Source of the DNA: Deltaproteobacteria bacterium
GTDB taxonomy: Bacteria; Desulfobacterota; Dissulfuribacteria; Dissulfuribacterales; UBA3076
Assembly: GCA_003194495.1 (NCBI GenBank)
Contig: PQXE01000021.1
Coordinates: 1 to 52,322 of the forward strand
Direction: 5' to 3'
Length of the DNA: 52,322 nucleotides
The notes beneath the pieces were generated by a model, which was not told the origin of the DNA, searched no databases, and saw only the letters and a list, made by a program, of their open reading frames with translations. Numbering within the stretch: position 1 is the stretch's first letter; each line of letters begins with the position of its first letter. This document shows positions 18,769 to 27,081 of this stretch, piece by piece. Position numbers and translations under genes: made by a program.

Positions 18769-18917
18769 TCGCCGCGGATCAGTCGCGAGCACGTAGGCAA
18801 GCTTGCTTGCCTGCGCGCGCAGTCGACTGCATTCGCTGGTTGTGAGGCGCGGAGCGCCTCGCAGCCGGCGGATGGCAATCCGCGGCGATTGTCGAGGACG
18901 CGCAGCGTCCTCGACAA
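18767..18917. repeat. multi-hairpin intergenic element
   Basis: A 13-bp perfect inverted repeat (18767-18779 with 18878-18890) encloses an aggcaa/ttgcct stem (18795-18812) and a 7-bp stem gaggcgc/gcgcctc (18844-18860). It is directly followed by a 13-bp perfect hairpin with loop gca (18889-18901/18905-18917). GC content is much higher than in the flanks. The first arm begins two bases before the end of the upstream stop codon. It resembles a REP/BIME-like or folded mobile palindrome and may also affect transcript stability. Confidence 0.7.
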
Positions 18918-18938
18918 TAATATGGTTGGAGGAAGGTA

Positions 18939-20060
18939 ATGATGAAAAAGAACTGTACAATCACTCTAATTTTTTTTAGCGCATTTTTTCTTTTTGTAGA
19001 AATCTGTGCTCTTGGTTGTGGATTTGAGGAATACCGGGAGATAAATTACACCAAGGAAATGGTACAGGCCATGAACGCCGCCTTTAAGGCGCGTATCGAA
19101 TTGGGCCTGGAAAAGGGTGACGAAAAAATGCTTGTCCTGACCAATGCTTCATACGGTATGGTAAGCGGCGAGACTACCGAACCCTTTCTGGATATTGTCT
19201 CCAATGTCACTGCATGCTCAATGGGCACACGAAGCCTCCTGATGGTTCACACGCCTTACGACAAACCCTTATGGTGTGCATTATACAGAAGGGATACGGG
19301 CAAAACAGTGTTCATCAAGTGGAAGGAAAACAGGTTCCAGCAGCAGGTCCTGAATGTTTCTCCTGACAAGATTTTGAGTAGTGAGGCATGGAAGGCTGCC
19401 GCCGCCGGACTTATCGGCACAGAGACCCTTTTTTCTGTGGTAACCATCAGCAATGCCTGGTCCGCCGGCGTATCCCCGCACCTCTTAAAGTGCGCCGAAT
19501 TCCATAATCACATCTGCCCCGGGCTAAATGCAGGCTATCTTTTAGCAGAACACTTGAACAGGAATTATCCTCTGCGCAGAGCCGAACAATATGTCTTTGT
19601 GGCAGCATCGCCCACTTGCGCCAGCGACGTCCTGCAAGTCATGTATGACGCCACGGTTGGTAAAAAAGGGACTTTTGCCAAACTTGTCGGCAAGGAAAAG
19701 TTGAAAAAATATGCAGGAGATCTGTGGTTTGACGGTATGCCACTGTCTCCGCTTCCCACTATTGCTATTCGTGTAAGCAAGAGTTCAAATTCCTGTGAGG
19801 GAGTTGTCCTGGGTTTTGACTGGAAGAGCCTTTTTAAGGACACTGGTGTGGATAGTCAGGATTTGGCGCCTCCCGGAGGGCAATCCAATCCCTTGTATTT
19901 TATCTCCAGGGCCATTGTGTCCATCAAGCTGGCTTCCATGAAGCCGGATGACAAGCTCAAGTATGTGAAGGACGTCAAGAGATTTTTCGGCCAGGCTGCC
20001 ATGGTTCAGAAAATCACCAGTGAAGGGACTGATCCCTATGCAGTCATTTGGGGCATGTAG
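18939..20060 (+). CDS. exported FmdE-domain protein
   Basis: A 373-residue protein with an N-terminal signal peptide (hydrophobic residues about 8-26). The C-terminal half has the FmdE signature FHNHICPGLNAGY (about 188-200) and the conserved ASPTCASDVLQVM, which carry likely metal-binding His and Cys residues. The N-terminal half (NASYGMVSGETTEPF, TACSMGTRSLLMVH) belongs to the same family architecture. FmdE domains are best known from molybdenum formylmethanofuran dehydrogenase operons. An exported version beside receptors and NikK/NikL-like proteins suggests metal binding in the periplasm (inference). Ribosome-binding site ggaggaagg at 18928-18936; ATG 18939 or 18942 is the start. The stop codon TAG lies inside a palindromic repeat. 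Confidence 0.8.
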   Translation: MMKKNCTITLIFFSAFFLFVEICALGCGFEEYREINYTKEMVQAMNAAFKARIELGLEKGDEKMLVLTNASYGMVSGETTEPFLDIVSNVTACSMGTRSLLMVHTPYDKPLWCALYRRDTGKTVFIKWKENRFQQQVLNVSPDKILSSEAWKAAAAGLIGTETLFSVVTISNAWSAGVSPHLLKCAEFHNHICPGLNAGYLLAEHLNRNYPLRRAEQYVFVAASPTCASDVLQVMYDATVGKKGTFAKLVGKEKLKKYAGDLWFDGMPLSPLPTIAIRVSKSSNSCEGVVLGFDWKSLFKDTGVDSQDLAPPGGQSNPLYFISRAIVSIKLASMKPDDKLKYVKDVKRFFGQAAMVQKITSEGTDPYAVIWGM

Positions 20061-20090
20061 TGTCTAAACGAAAAGGCCGTTTAGACACAA
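20058..20090. terminator. stop-codon-overlapping hairpin repeat, copy 1
   Basis: The FmdE-gene stop TAG is the first three bases of tagtgtctaaacg; arms gtgtctaaacg (20060-20070) and cgtttagacac (20078-20088) are perfectly complementary, with loop aaaaggc. AT-rich sequence follows (ttttgaattctaaattttg). It may act as a transcription terminator and belongs to a six-copy dispersed family. Confidence 0.7.
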
Positions 20091-20200
20091 TTTTGAATTC
20101 TAAATTTTGAATTTTGAATTAAAAAACGAAAAACCTTCATAGCTGTTTAGCTAATAACCTCAACAGCTCAACAGCTCAGCAGCTCAAAAGGTGTATTAGA

Positions 20201-20608
20201 ATGAAATATAACCTATTGCTTTGGACAGGCATAATCTGGCTTTTTTGCTTGCTTGTTTCCACTCCATGCATGGCGCACAGGGTAAATCTTTTTGCATGGG
20301 TGGAAGGGGATACTGTTTTCACAGAGAGTTTCTTTTCAGATGGCACGAAATCCATCGATTCCCGGATAGATGTCTTTGATCCGGAAGGGGAGATACTTTT
20401 GACCGGAAAGACGGATGACGAAGGAAAATTTTCTTTTAAGATACCCAAGAAAACGGATCTCACGATCGTGCTCAATGCCTCCATGGGTCACAGGGTTGAA
20501 TATATACTTTCCGCCGGTGAAATGACCGGGATAAAAAATTCTATACATGATGGTAAACAGTCCGCTGAAATCAAGGAAGGAGAGGAGAAAGTAAGTGATG
20601 AGAGATAA
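20201..20608 (+). CDS. NikL-like small periplasmic protein
   Basis: A 135-residue protein with a signal peptide (about residues 1-25, CMA cleavage) and a mature start HRVNLFAWVEGDTV. The domain (SRIDVFDPEGEILLTGKTDD, EGKFSFKIP, VLNASMGHRVEY) is the beta-sandwich pattern of NikL-type extracytoplasmic components of nickel transporters. The family link is by recognition of the sequence pattern. The C-terminus after residue 105 is a charged tail. The stop overlaps the start of the downstream receptor gene, so the pair is translationally coupled, a strong hint that it works with that receptor. Confidence 0.75.
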   Translation: MKYNLLLWTGIIWLFCLLVSTPCMAHRVNLFAWVEGDTVFTESFFSDGTKSIDSRIDVFDPEGEILLTGKTDDEGKFSFKIPKKTDLTIVLNASMGHRVEYILSAGEMTGIKNSIHDGKQSAEIKEGEEKVSDER

Positions 20609-22838
20609 ATTATTTTTTGTAATTGCAATTTTTTGTGCCTTGCTGATATCTTTACCAAGTAATTTGATGGCCGGCGATGAGAAGGCTGGTGTATACGTAT
20701 TGGGAGAGATTACAGTTAAAGGCGAACTGACCCGTCCCACCAAACAGACAGGCGATTCTCTGTACACAGGAAGCTCGGTAACCAGAAAGGGAATTGAGCT
20801 TTTAGGCACACCCGCGGAAACGAGCATATATAATGCGCTGAGTATTCTCCCGGGTATTAATGTGGAGAGCTTTGACCCTTATGGTCTGAGTTCTTCATAT
20901 TCACGTGTAAGGGGACTAAAAGACATGTATATCGGGATGACGGTCGAGGGTATTCCGAATTACGGCATTATGCCAATTGGGGCACGGGAATACATATATG
21001 ATACAGAGAACATAGAAAGCGTCAGCTTGTATAAAGGAGCGAGTCCTGCCGACCTGGGAACAGGTTCCGGTAACAGGGGCGGCGCAATAGAGTTGCAGTT
21101 AAGAAGACCGGAGGACAAGATCGGGGCTGAGATAATTCAGAGCTTTGGTTCAGATGATTTCATGAGATCGTTTTTGAGGGTCGATTCCGGAAAGCTGCCT
21201 ACAGAGACAAAACTGTTTGCATCATATTCTTATTCACAAGCCGATAAATGGAAAGGAAAAGGGGATCTTGGTCCGAGGGACCATGTTACATTGGGATTAA
21301 ACCAGGAACTTGGCAAGAAAGTAAATCTGGATATCTTTTTCAATTTTAATGAAATTGAGAGACATACTTTCCAGTGTCTGACTTACCAGGAAGCCAAACA
21401 TATAGACACCTATTACGACAAGTCGTTTATATCTGATCTTTCCAGCGATGCCACAAAAAATACGAACTATTATGACTACAATCGCGAAAAATTGATAAAC
21501 AGAGACCTTATGTCAATTATCGATATTGACATTTTTGAAAACGCTCACCTGTCTTTTAAACCATACCTTTCCAATGAGAGCGCAAGCCGGATGGGAAAAG
21601 CCCAATTCCCGGTCCCGGGGTTAGGTAAGACACCGGGCATACTGGACAAAACCACGGATTTGGAACGATATGGCCTTATCCCAGAGGTAAATGTCGATAT
21701 TTCAGACTTTGAGATAACCGCCGGTTATTGGTTTGAGTCTCATAATCTGGAAAAATATGTCAAGAGATATATCACTCCCGACAATGGGTTAGTGTACAAG
21801 GGATACTTGTATTATTCAGAAAATGAAGGACACGGGGAAATACACAGTCCTTATGCAAAGGTATCTTATGAATCGGAAAAGTTCAGATTCCAGGCGGGAC
21901 TGAAGTATTTTTATTATGAGGAACCGGCAAGTACAGGATACACTACTGATGCAAAAACACTGGCATTAAGAGAAGACCCTGATATCAGCTTAAAGGCAAC
22001 GGACTATGATGAGTTCTTACCCACAGTCGGTCTTGGCTACCAGTTTAACGAGAATATTGAAATGTACGTCAACTATGGCAGAAACTACATGAGACCTTAT
22101 GCTTATGTCCCGGTTGCAACAACTTATGTAAGCAACAAGGCATCATTCAAGGCTGCCGGTATGACATTACAGGATATTCTTGATAAATGGGAGATGGAAA
22201 CATCGGATAACATCGATATCAGTTTCAGGTATCATAATAAATACTTCTCAATAGCTCCAGTAGCTTTCTATAGCAAACACCATGACATGCTGGTCAAGGT
22301 CGATGACCAGAACGTAATTAAAAATGGCAACCCGGTCGGTTATCATCAAAATGTCGGCGATGCCACCTCTTATGGTTTTGAACTGGAAGTGAGCTTCTAT
22401 CCATTGAAAGATTTAATCTTCTATTTCAGCCCCAGTTATACCAATATGAGTTTTGACGACGACTTTAGAACAGGAAACAGTATCCTGAAGATCAAAGGCA
22501 ACCAGCTCCCCGACACCCCGGAATGGATTATAAAATCAGGCTTGATTTACACAATAGGCGATTTTGAGATAAGTCCGGCAGTCAGGTGGATTGATAAAAG
22601 GTATGGCGACGCCTTGAACCAGGAAAAAATTGATGATTATGCTATCGTCGATTTGGGTATAAAATACTCAAGAGAAAATTTCTTTTGGTTAGAAAAAGCA
22701 ATTGCTCGGTTTGAAATAAAGAATTTATTCGATGAGAAATATGTCGGCGCAATCTATGCGAGCGATACCGAGACTGATGTGGATTACTATGCCGGTTCAC
22801 CCTTTACAGTGATATTCAGTATAGATGCAAAGTTTTAG
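20598..22838 (+). CDS. TonB-dependent outer-membrane receptor
   Basis: A receptor of 746 residues from ATG 20598 (a GTG at 20595 is also possible). The signal peptide ends near residue 25 (LMA), the TonB-box-like VLGEITVKGEL is at 34-44, then plug with VRGLKDMYIGMTVEGIPNYG and YKGASPADLGTGSGNRGGAIEL, and a barrel ending in VIFSIDAKF. It differs from the other receptors of the island in having an Asn/Gly-rich RGGAIEL block in place of the usual GGVVNI. Ribosome-binding site aggagaggag lies within the end of the NikL-like gene it overlaps. The pairing with a NikL-like protein favours a nickel or cobalt species as ligand, by inference only. Confidence 0.9.
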   Translation: MRDKLFFVIAIFCALLISLPSNLMAGDEKAGVYVLGEITVKGELTRPTKQTGDSLYTGSSVTRKGIELLGTPAETSIYNALSILPGINVESFDPYGLSSSYSRVRGLKDMYIGMTVEGIPNYGIMPIGAREYIYDTENIESVSLYKGASPADLGTGSGNRGGAIELQLRRPEDKIGAEIIQSFGSDDFMRSFLRVDSGKLPTETKLFASYSYSQADKWKGKGDLGPRDHVTLGLNQELGKKVNLDIFFNFNEIERHTFQCLTYQEAKHIDTYYDKSFISDLSSDATKNTNYYDYNREKLINRDLMSIIDIDIFENAHLSFKPYLSNESASRMGKAQFPVPGLGKTPGILDKTTDLERYGLIPEVNVDISDFEITAGYWFESHNLEKYVKRYITPDNGLVYKGYLYYSENEGHGEIHSPYAKVSYESEKFRFQAGLKYFYYEEPASTGYTTDAKTLALREDPDISLKATDYDEFLPTVGLGYQFNENIEMYVNYGRNYMRPYAYVPVATTYVSNKASFKAAGMTLQDILDKWEMETSDNIDISFRYHNKYFSIAPVAFYSKHHDMLVKVDDQNVIKNGNPVGYHQNVGDATSYGFELEVSFYPLKDLIFYFSPSYTNMSFDDDFRTGNSILKIKGNQLPDTPEWIIKSGLIYTIGDFEISPAVRWIDKRYGDALNQEKIDDYAIVDLGIKYSRENFFWLEKAIARFEIKNLFDEKYVGAIYASDTETDVDYYAGSPFTVIFSIDAKF

Positions 22839-22873
22839 TCAAAGGCGTTAATTGTGAAAGGCTGAAGGTGTGT

Positions 22874-23022
22874 TGAGCGATTAGCTGTTAGCCATTAGCG
22901 CTTAGCTTTGAAAAATCAGGGCATTACGTTAATTAGAAACACCCAATGGGTGAAAGTTTGTAATAGTAAAACATCCTGTAATCATTAAACTAATAGCTAA
23001 CCGCTAAAGGCTAATCGCTCAA
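22874..23022. repeat. AT-rich TIR element (MITE-like), copy 1
   Basis: It begins gagcgattagctgttagcc and ends taaaggctaatcgctc, imperfect terminal inverted repeats of about 25 bases. The core acattacg-type ttaattagaaacacccaa...aagtttgtaatag...aaaacatcctgtaatcatta is shared with copies at 38837-39036 and, inverted, at 48528-48740. This copy lacks the internal hairpin found in the other two. It is non-coding and sits between a receptor gene and exbB. Confidence 0.75.
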
Positions 23023-23048
23023 TTTAGGTGATAAAGGAGGTCTATGAG

Positions 23049-23663
23049 ATGTTCGATTTTCTCGCCAAAGGCGGAGTGCTCGTAATACCGATCCTTTTGT
23101 GCTCTGTGATTGCATTGACCATTTTCCTGGAGAGGTTGATACATTTTTCAAAAGTGCGCATCCGTGGTTTTGGATTGGTGAAAACAGTAGCCGAGCATGT
23201 ACGAAACGGTGAGTTTTCTCAGGCCATGGGGCTTGTAAAAGGAACGAATTCTCCCATGGCGCGTATTTTGTTAGATGCATTGGGGGTCATTGATTATGAC
23301 CGCGAGACCCTGGAGACAGTGATTGTCCACTCCACGGATGAGGAGGTCAGGGAGCTTTCCCGCTATCTCCAGGGCCTTGCCACCATTGGGAGCATTGCCC
23401 CGTTACTCGGTCTGCTGGGAACGGTTGTCGGCATGATCAGGGCATTTATGGTCATTCAACAGATGGGCGGCAAGGTCAATGCCGCTGTTCTTGCCGGCGG
23501 CATATGGGAGGCCATGATGACCACGGCCCTGGGCCTTGCCGTAGCGCTTCCCACCATGGTGGCTCACAGCTATCTCGTGTCCCGCGTGGACAAGTATGAG
23601 GCCCAGTTTCAGGATGGAATAGTGACCTTTATCAAGGCTGCTATCAAGGCCCCCGGGAGGTAA
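23049..23663 (+). CDS. exbB: ExbB-type proton channel subunit
   Basis: A 204-residue MotA/TolQ/ExbB-family inner-membrane protein with three predicted transmembrane segments (about residues 9-30, 108-130 and 150-173) and the conserved LATIGSIAPLLGLLGTVVGM in the second. With ExbD it uses the proton gradient to energise TonB. ATG 23049 is chosen because aaaggagg at 23033-23040 is eight bases upstream; an in-frame GTG at 23028 lies before that site. It forms an operon with exbD (seven-base gap) and tonB. The dedicated energising unit amid TBDR genes shows that the island is set up for outer-membrane uptake. Confidence 0.93.
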   Translation: MFDFLAKGGVLVIPILLCSVIALTIFLERLIHFSKVRIRGFGLVKTVAEHVRNGEFSQAMGLVKGTNSPMARILLDALGVIDYDRETLETVIVHSTDEEVRELSRYLQGLATIGSIAPLLGLLGTVVGMIRAFMVIQQMGGKVNAAVLAGGIWEAMMTTALGLAVALPTMVAHSYLVSRVDKYEAQFQDGIVTFIKAAIKAPGR

Positions 23664-23670
23664 TCTGATC

Positions 23671-24078
23671 ATGCTTGTTCATCCCAAACGACGGAGCCGC
23701 ACGAGTGTTCAGGTTCCCCTGACTTCACTGATTGATATCGTGTTTCTCCTTCTGATCTATTTTCTCCTCACCACCAACTTTATGGTTGAAGAGGGGATCA
23801 AGATCAAGCTCCCACAGGCCCAGGCCGCTGCTCAACAGGTTGAAGAGGTGATTACCGTCTATGTGGACCGGCAAGGGAGGGCGTTTCTCGGAACCAGGGA
23901 AGTCTCTATGGCTGCTCTCTTTGATGGTCTCAAGGAGATAATCGGGAGCAAGGAGGATAAAATGGTTGTTGTCAGGGCTGACCGGGCAGTGATTCTCAAT
24001 AAGGCTGTAAAAGTCATGGATGTGGTTAAGGCAGCCGGGGCCGGACGGCTCTGCCTGGCGACCGAAAAGGAATTTTAG
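23671..24078 (+). CDS. exbD: ExbD-type biopolymer transport protein
   Basis: A 135-residue protein of the ExbD/TolR family: short cytoplasmic N-terminus, one transmembrane helix (about residues 18-37) containing the functional aspartate D22 in SLIDIVFLLLIYF, and a periplasmic domain with QAQAAAQQVEEVITVYVDRQG and VVVRADRAV. It partners ExbB in proton-driven energising of TonB. It starts seven bases after exbB and ends two bases before the tonB start. Length is typical for the family. Confidence 0.93.
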   Translation: MLVHPKRRSRTSVQVPLTSLIDIVFLLLIYFLLTTNFMVEEGIKIKLPQAQAAAQQVEEVITVYVDRQGRAFLGTREVSMAALFDGLKEIIGSKEDKMVVVRADRAVILNKAVKVMDVVKAAGAGRLCLATEKEF

Positions 24079-24080
24079 GT

Positions 24081-24764
24081 TTGGAAACCCTATCCAAGAG
24101 AAGACCAAACCGGCTTTTCCAAGGTCTATTGGTTGTATCGCTTGCAATACATCTTGTCATGTTTCTGCATATCTCCGGGCTTTACAGCTCAAGCGTTCTT
24201 ACTTGTATCGAGTTGACGATGCAGAACATATCACAACCGCCCACAAGGAGTATCCCAAGGCCGCGTCACAGGCCCAAGCCGCCTGATAAGCCGCAGGAGG
24301 TAAAGAGGCTGAAGGTAACACAGCTCGTCCCGCGCCTGAAACCCTTAAAGCTTGAACCGGTTGAAAAGGATCTGCCCGACAGCCTTGTAGAGGGAATCAG
24401 TATGCCGGACACACTGGATGTTTCCAGCCTGGATATCTCTGACTGGAGTCCTGATCAACTTGTCGGCGATTACACCACAGCCGACAGCTACATGGAGATG
24501 GTGCGGCTCAGAATAGAAAGGCACAAGCGATATCCCGATGCTGCCAAAGTCAGACAGATAGAAGGGAGTGTGACCATATACTTTGTAATTACATCTGAAG
24601 GAGATATCACGTCGGCTGAGATTGTAAAGACATCGGGGAACAGTACTCTGGATAAAGCAGCTCTCACGGCGGTAAAGAATGCGGCTCCGTTTCCAAAGGC
24701 ACCGGCAAGTCTTTTCAAGGGAGAAATTCCCATGGAGCTTACCATAATGTTTGAGCTGACCTGA
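24081..24764 (+). CDS. tonB: TonB energy-transducing protein
   Basis: A 227-residue TonB protein. One transmembrane anchor (about residues 14-32) holds the SxxxH pair (S20, H24) needed for ExbB/ExbD coupling. A proline- and charge-rich linker (IPRPRHRPKPPDKP) follows, then a C-terminal TonB domain (about 140-227) with MVRLRIERHKRYPDAAKVRQ, GSVTIYFVITSEGDI and ALTAVKNAAPFPKAP. The start is TTG 24081, two bases after exbD, with aaaggaat inside the end of exbD as ribosome-binding site. It completes the unit that powers the receptors encoded on both sides. Confidence 0.92.
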   Translation: METLSKRRPNRLFQGLLVVSLAIHLVMFLHISGLYSSSVLTCIELTMQNISQPPTRSIPRPRHRPKPPDKPQEVKRLKVTQLVPRLKPLKLEPVEKDLPDSLVEGISMPDTLDVSSLDISDWSPDQLVGDYTTADSYMEMVRLRIERHKRYPDAAKVRQIEGSVTIYFVITSEGDITSAEIVKTSGNSTLDKAALTAVKNAAPFPKAPASLFKGEIPMELTIMFELT

Positions 24765-24814
24765 AGAACAAAAGGGCGAGGTGAAGATGCCTGGTTGCCC
24801 TGACGATTTTTGGT

Positions 24815-24978
24815 GAGCGTTCACAGGGCACCGCATCTGCTTTGTTGTCGGGCACTTTGAAGTACAGGAAGTACGTCTGTATACCCGTACGCCTCGCATC
24901 TGCAGCAGCACCCTGTAAACGCTTACAGTTCGGTGGGGTGCGGTAAAATTGGCGTTGTAACCCCGTGAACGATTACGA
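24815..24978. repeat. 160-bp palindromic repeat, copy A
   Basis: The sequence gttcacagggcaccgcatctgc...gcagcaccctgtaaacgc is closely repeated at 41342-41515, including the tail cttacagttcggtggg...gtgaacg. The outer arms form an inverted repeat, and the middle contains gtac-rich nested stems. It is non-coding, 50 bases after tonB and before the NikK-like gene. A TTGACA at 24982-24987 just beyond it could be a -35 box for that gene, but no convincing -10 box is seen. Confidence 0.7.
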
Positions 24979-25064
24979 TTTTTGACATGGTTGTTTTCTT
25001 GAAATCATTTTTTTGTAACTATCAACATAACCCATTTTTCAAGAGAAGAGGAGGATTCAAAACA

Positions 25065-25907
25065 ATGAGAAAATGGAAAGCATTGGCAGGATTTACATTG
25101 ACGTTTGTACTTGTTTGGAGCGCAGCCGCGTTTGCGCATTTCCAGATGTTTTATACTCCGGAAAGCGCCTTGACAAACGAGGATTCCAAAGAGATTAACC
25201 TCAAACTGATTTTCACTCATCCGTTCGAAGCCAATTACACCATGGACATGGGCAAAGACATGGAAGGGAACACACATCCGCCCAAGGCCGTCGGCGTCAT
25301 GCACAATGGAGAGAAGACCGACCTGCTGAACAAGATCATGCCCATTGAGTTCGCCAGTCTGACCAACAAGGGCAAGGCCTATGAATTAAGTTACAATCTT
25401 GATGGAGAGGGCGATTTCATATTTTACTGCGATCCGGACTACTATTGGGAACCGGCGGAGGACTGCTTCATTCGTCATGTGACAAAAGTGATCGTTAATC
25501 GCGGAGGCATGTCGACAGACTGGGATCAGCCGGTAGGTCTGGACGTGGAAATTATACCGCTCGACAAGCCTTACGGCGTTTGGGCCGGCAATGTCTTCCG
25601 CGGAGTCGTCATGGTAAAAAAGGACGGTAAGCTGGTCCCCTTTCCGAACGCCGAGATCGAAGTGGAATATGTAAGCCGCGACATTATCGGCAAAGGCTTT
25701 GCCAAGCAAGCCAAGGTCGGAGAGGCGCCGCAGGACTGTTTCGTGACCCAGACCATCAAGGCCAACAAGGACGGTGAATTCGCCTATGGCATTCCCCGCG
25801 CCGGTTGGTGGGGGTTTGCAGCACTCGGCCTTACCGAGGAAAAGAAAAATGGCAAGGACATCGAGCTCGGAGCCTTGATCTGGGTGCAGGCGCATGAGAT
25901 GAAATAG
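25065..25907 (+). CDS. DUF4198 (NikK-like) periplasmic protein
   Basis: A 280-residue protein with a signal peptide (residues 1-24, AFA cleavage) and a mature start HFQMFYTPESALTNEDSKEI. It is the clearest DUF4198/NikK-type member here, with the pattern LKLIFTHPFEANYTMDMG, a CDPDYYWEPAEDCFIRHV block with two Cys, and GIPRAGWWGFAAL near the C-terminus. NikK-type proteins are extracytoplasmic components linked to nickel import. ATG 25065 is chosen over an in-frame upstream ATG at 24987 because agaggagga (25046-25054) precedes it and the signal peptide starts there. Codon use is more GC-rich than in neighbouring genes. It stands alone between two repeat elements. Confidence 0.85.
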   Translation: MRKWKALAGFTLTFVLVWSAAAFAHFQMFYTPESALTNEDSKEINLKLIFTHPFEANYTMDMGKDMEGNTHPPKAVGVMHNGEKTDLLNKIMPIEFASLTNKGKAYELSYNLDGEGDFIFYCDPDYYWEPAEDCFIRHVTKVIVNRGGMSTDWDQPVGLDVEIIPLDKPYGVWAGNVFRGVVMVKKDGKLVPFPNAEIEVEYVSRDIIGKGFAKQAKVGEAPQDCFVTQTIKANKDGEFAYGIPRAGWWGFAALGLTEEKKNGKDIELGALIWVQAHEMK

Positions 25908-25917
25908 CTCAATTTTT

Positions 25918-26112
25918 GCAAACTCGACTTTGGCCATTTTTCGATTATTATAAAACCAGAAAAATCAAGGAGTTAGCTGCACGATTTGGGAATTACAAGC
26001 ACTCATACCCCGATTTTTTATGGGTAGATTTGATCCAATTCAAGCTAGATATAATAATTTCAGTAAGTTAGCCCAACAACCATGAATTAAAAATGGCCAA
26101 AGTCGAGGCAAA
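25918..26112. mobile_element. MITE with 19-bp TIRs and 5-bp target duplication
   Basis: Perfect 19-bp terminal inverted repeats ctcgactttggccattttt (25923-25941) and its complement (26089-26107) bound a 185-bp non-coding element. It is flanked on both sides by gcaaa (25918-25922 and 26108-26112), the signature of a transposed element. No transposase frame is visible inside. It carries a TATAAT-like stretch (26049-26054) on the + strand that could influence the DUF4198 gene downstream. Confidence 0.8.
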
Positions 26113-26125
26113 AGAATAGCCATGC

Positions 26126-26195
26126 TTTGGTGGGCACAGCCCACTCTACAGGGTGTCATGCCGGTGTTTTTGTAGGGTGGGCTGTGCCCACCAAA
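26126..26195. repeat. 25-bp-arm hairpin element
   Basis: The arms tttggtgggcacagcccac... (26126-26150) and their complement (26171-26195) pair at 24 of 25 positions around a 20-base loop. This TTGGTGGGCA-type palindrome is a dispersed repeat form known from several bacterial genomes. It lies 40 bases upstream of the DUF4198 start codon and would form a strong stem in a transcript entering from upstream. Confidence 0.75.
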
Positions 26196-26235
26196 ATTGG
26201 GCGCAGAATTCAATATCATCAATGGAGAATAAGAA

Positions 26236-27027
26236 ATGAAACTTTTCGGAAAGATATTTGGAATGTCAGCTCTGAGCTTGGCACTGAGTATATTGGTATT
26301 TTCCGTACCTGCCAGTGCCCACTTTATCTGGATCAACATGGGTGATTACACGCCATCAACAAAAAGGCCTGTAAATCTGACAGTTGGATGGGGACATGAC
26401 TTTGCGAGCCCTGTGGGCAATGTCCTATATAATCAGGAAGGGCTTGACAAAATTTATATGCTCGCCCCGAATAATGATGAACTGAAGATAGAGCCTGTCA
26501 ACGAAATTGAGTTCAAGGTGGAAAAGTTCTTAAAGCAGGAGGGTGCATATCTGGTCGTTGCCAAGAGAAAAGAAAGTTTTTTTACAAAGACCGCTGATGG
26601 GTACAAACGCCAGTCAAAAAAAGGTCTGAAGAATGTCATTCAATGCAGCTACTCTGGAATGTATGCCAAGGCCATAGTTGATGTTGGAAAAGGAGGAGGC
26701 GACGTCTTTTCCAAACCACTTGGCCATACCCTTGAGGTTGTTCCGCTGAACGATCCGGCGGGGTTAAGAGAGGGAGATTATCTTTCAGTAAAGGTGCTCT
26801 ATAATAACGAGCCCCTCAGAACCGAGCTTTATGCTACCTACGTCGGATTTTCCACAGAACAGGCATGGGCTTACACTATTAATGCGAACAAGGATGGCAC
26901 AGGGAGGATAAAGATTCTTAAGCCGGGTATCTGGCTCATCAAGGTCGGTCATAAGGTCCCCTATACTGATGCCGAGGAATGTGATCAGTATTCGTATTCA
27001 GCCACATTGACCTTTGAGGTGAAATAG
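26236..27027 (+). CDS. DUF4198 (NikK-like) periplasmic protein
   Basis: A 263-residue protein whose signal peptide ends at ASA, giving a mature start HFIWINMGDYTPS. It is a paralogue of the protein at 1524-2330: both share QSKKGLxN, AKAI...GGGD, LEVVPLNDPAGLREGDYLS-type and ATYVGFST blocks, a PGIW.IKV segment and the ECDxY...TFEVK tail. It belongs to DUF4198, linked to nickel uptake. The ribosome-binding site is ggagaataag before ATG 26236. It precedes a receptor gene by 54 bases, again pairing a His-first exported protein with a TBDR. Confidence 0.82.
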   Translation: MKLFGKIFGMSALSLALSILVFSVPASAHFIWINMGDYTPSTKRPVNLTVGWGHDFASPVGNVLYNQEGLDKIYMLAPNNDELKIEPVNEIEFKVEKFLKQEGAYLVVAKRKESFFTKTADGYKRQSKKGLKNVIQCSYSGMYAKAIVDVGKGGGDVFSKPLGHTLEVVPLNDPAGLREGDYLSVKVLYNNEPLRTELYATYVGFSTEQAWAYTINANKDGTGRIKILKPGIWLIKVGHKVPYTDAEECDQYSYSATLTFEVK

Positions 27028-27081
27028 CTGGTAAGCTGGTAAGTCGAGTAGCTCAACAGCTAATCAAGAGGAGAGACAAAG

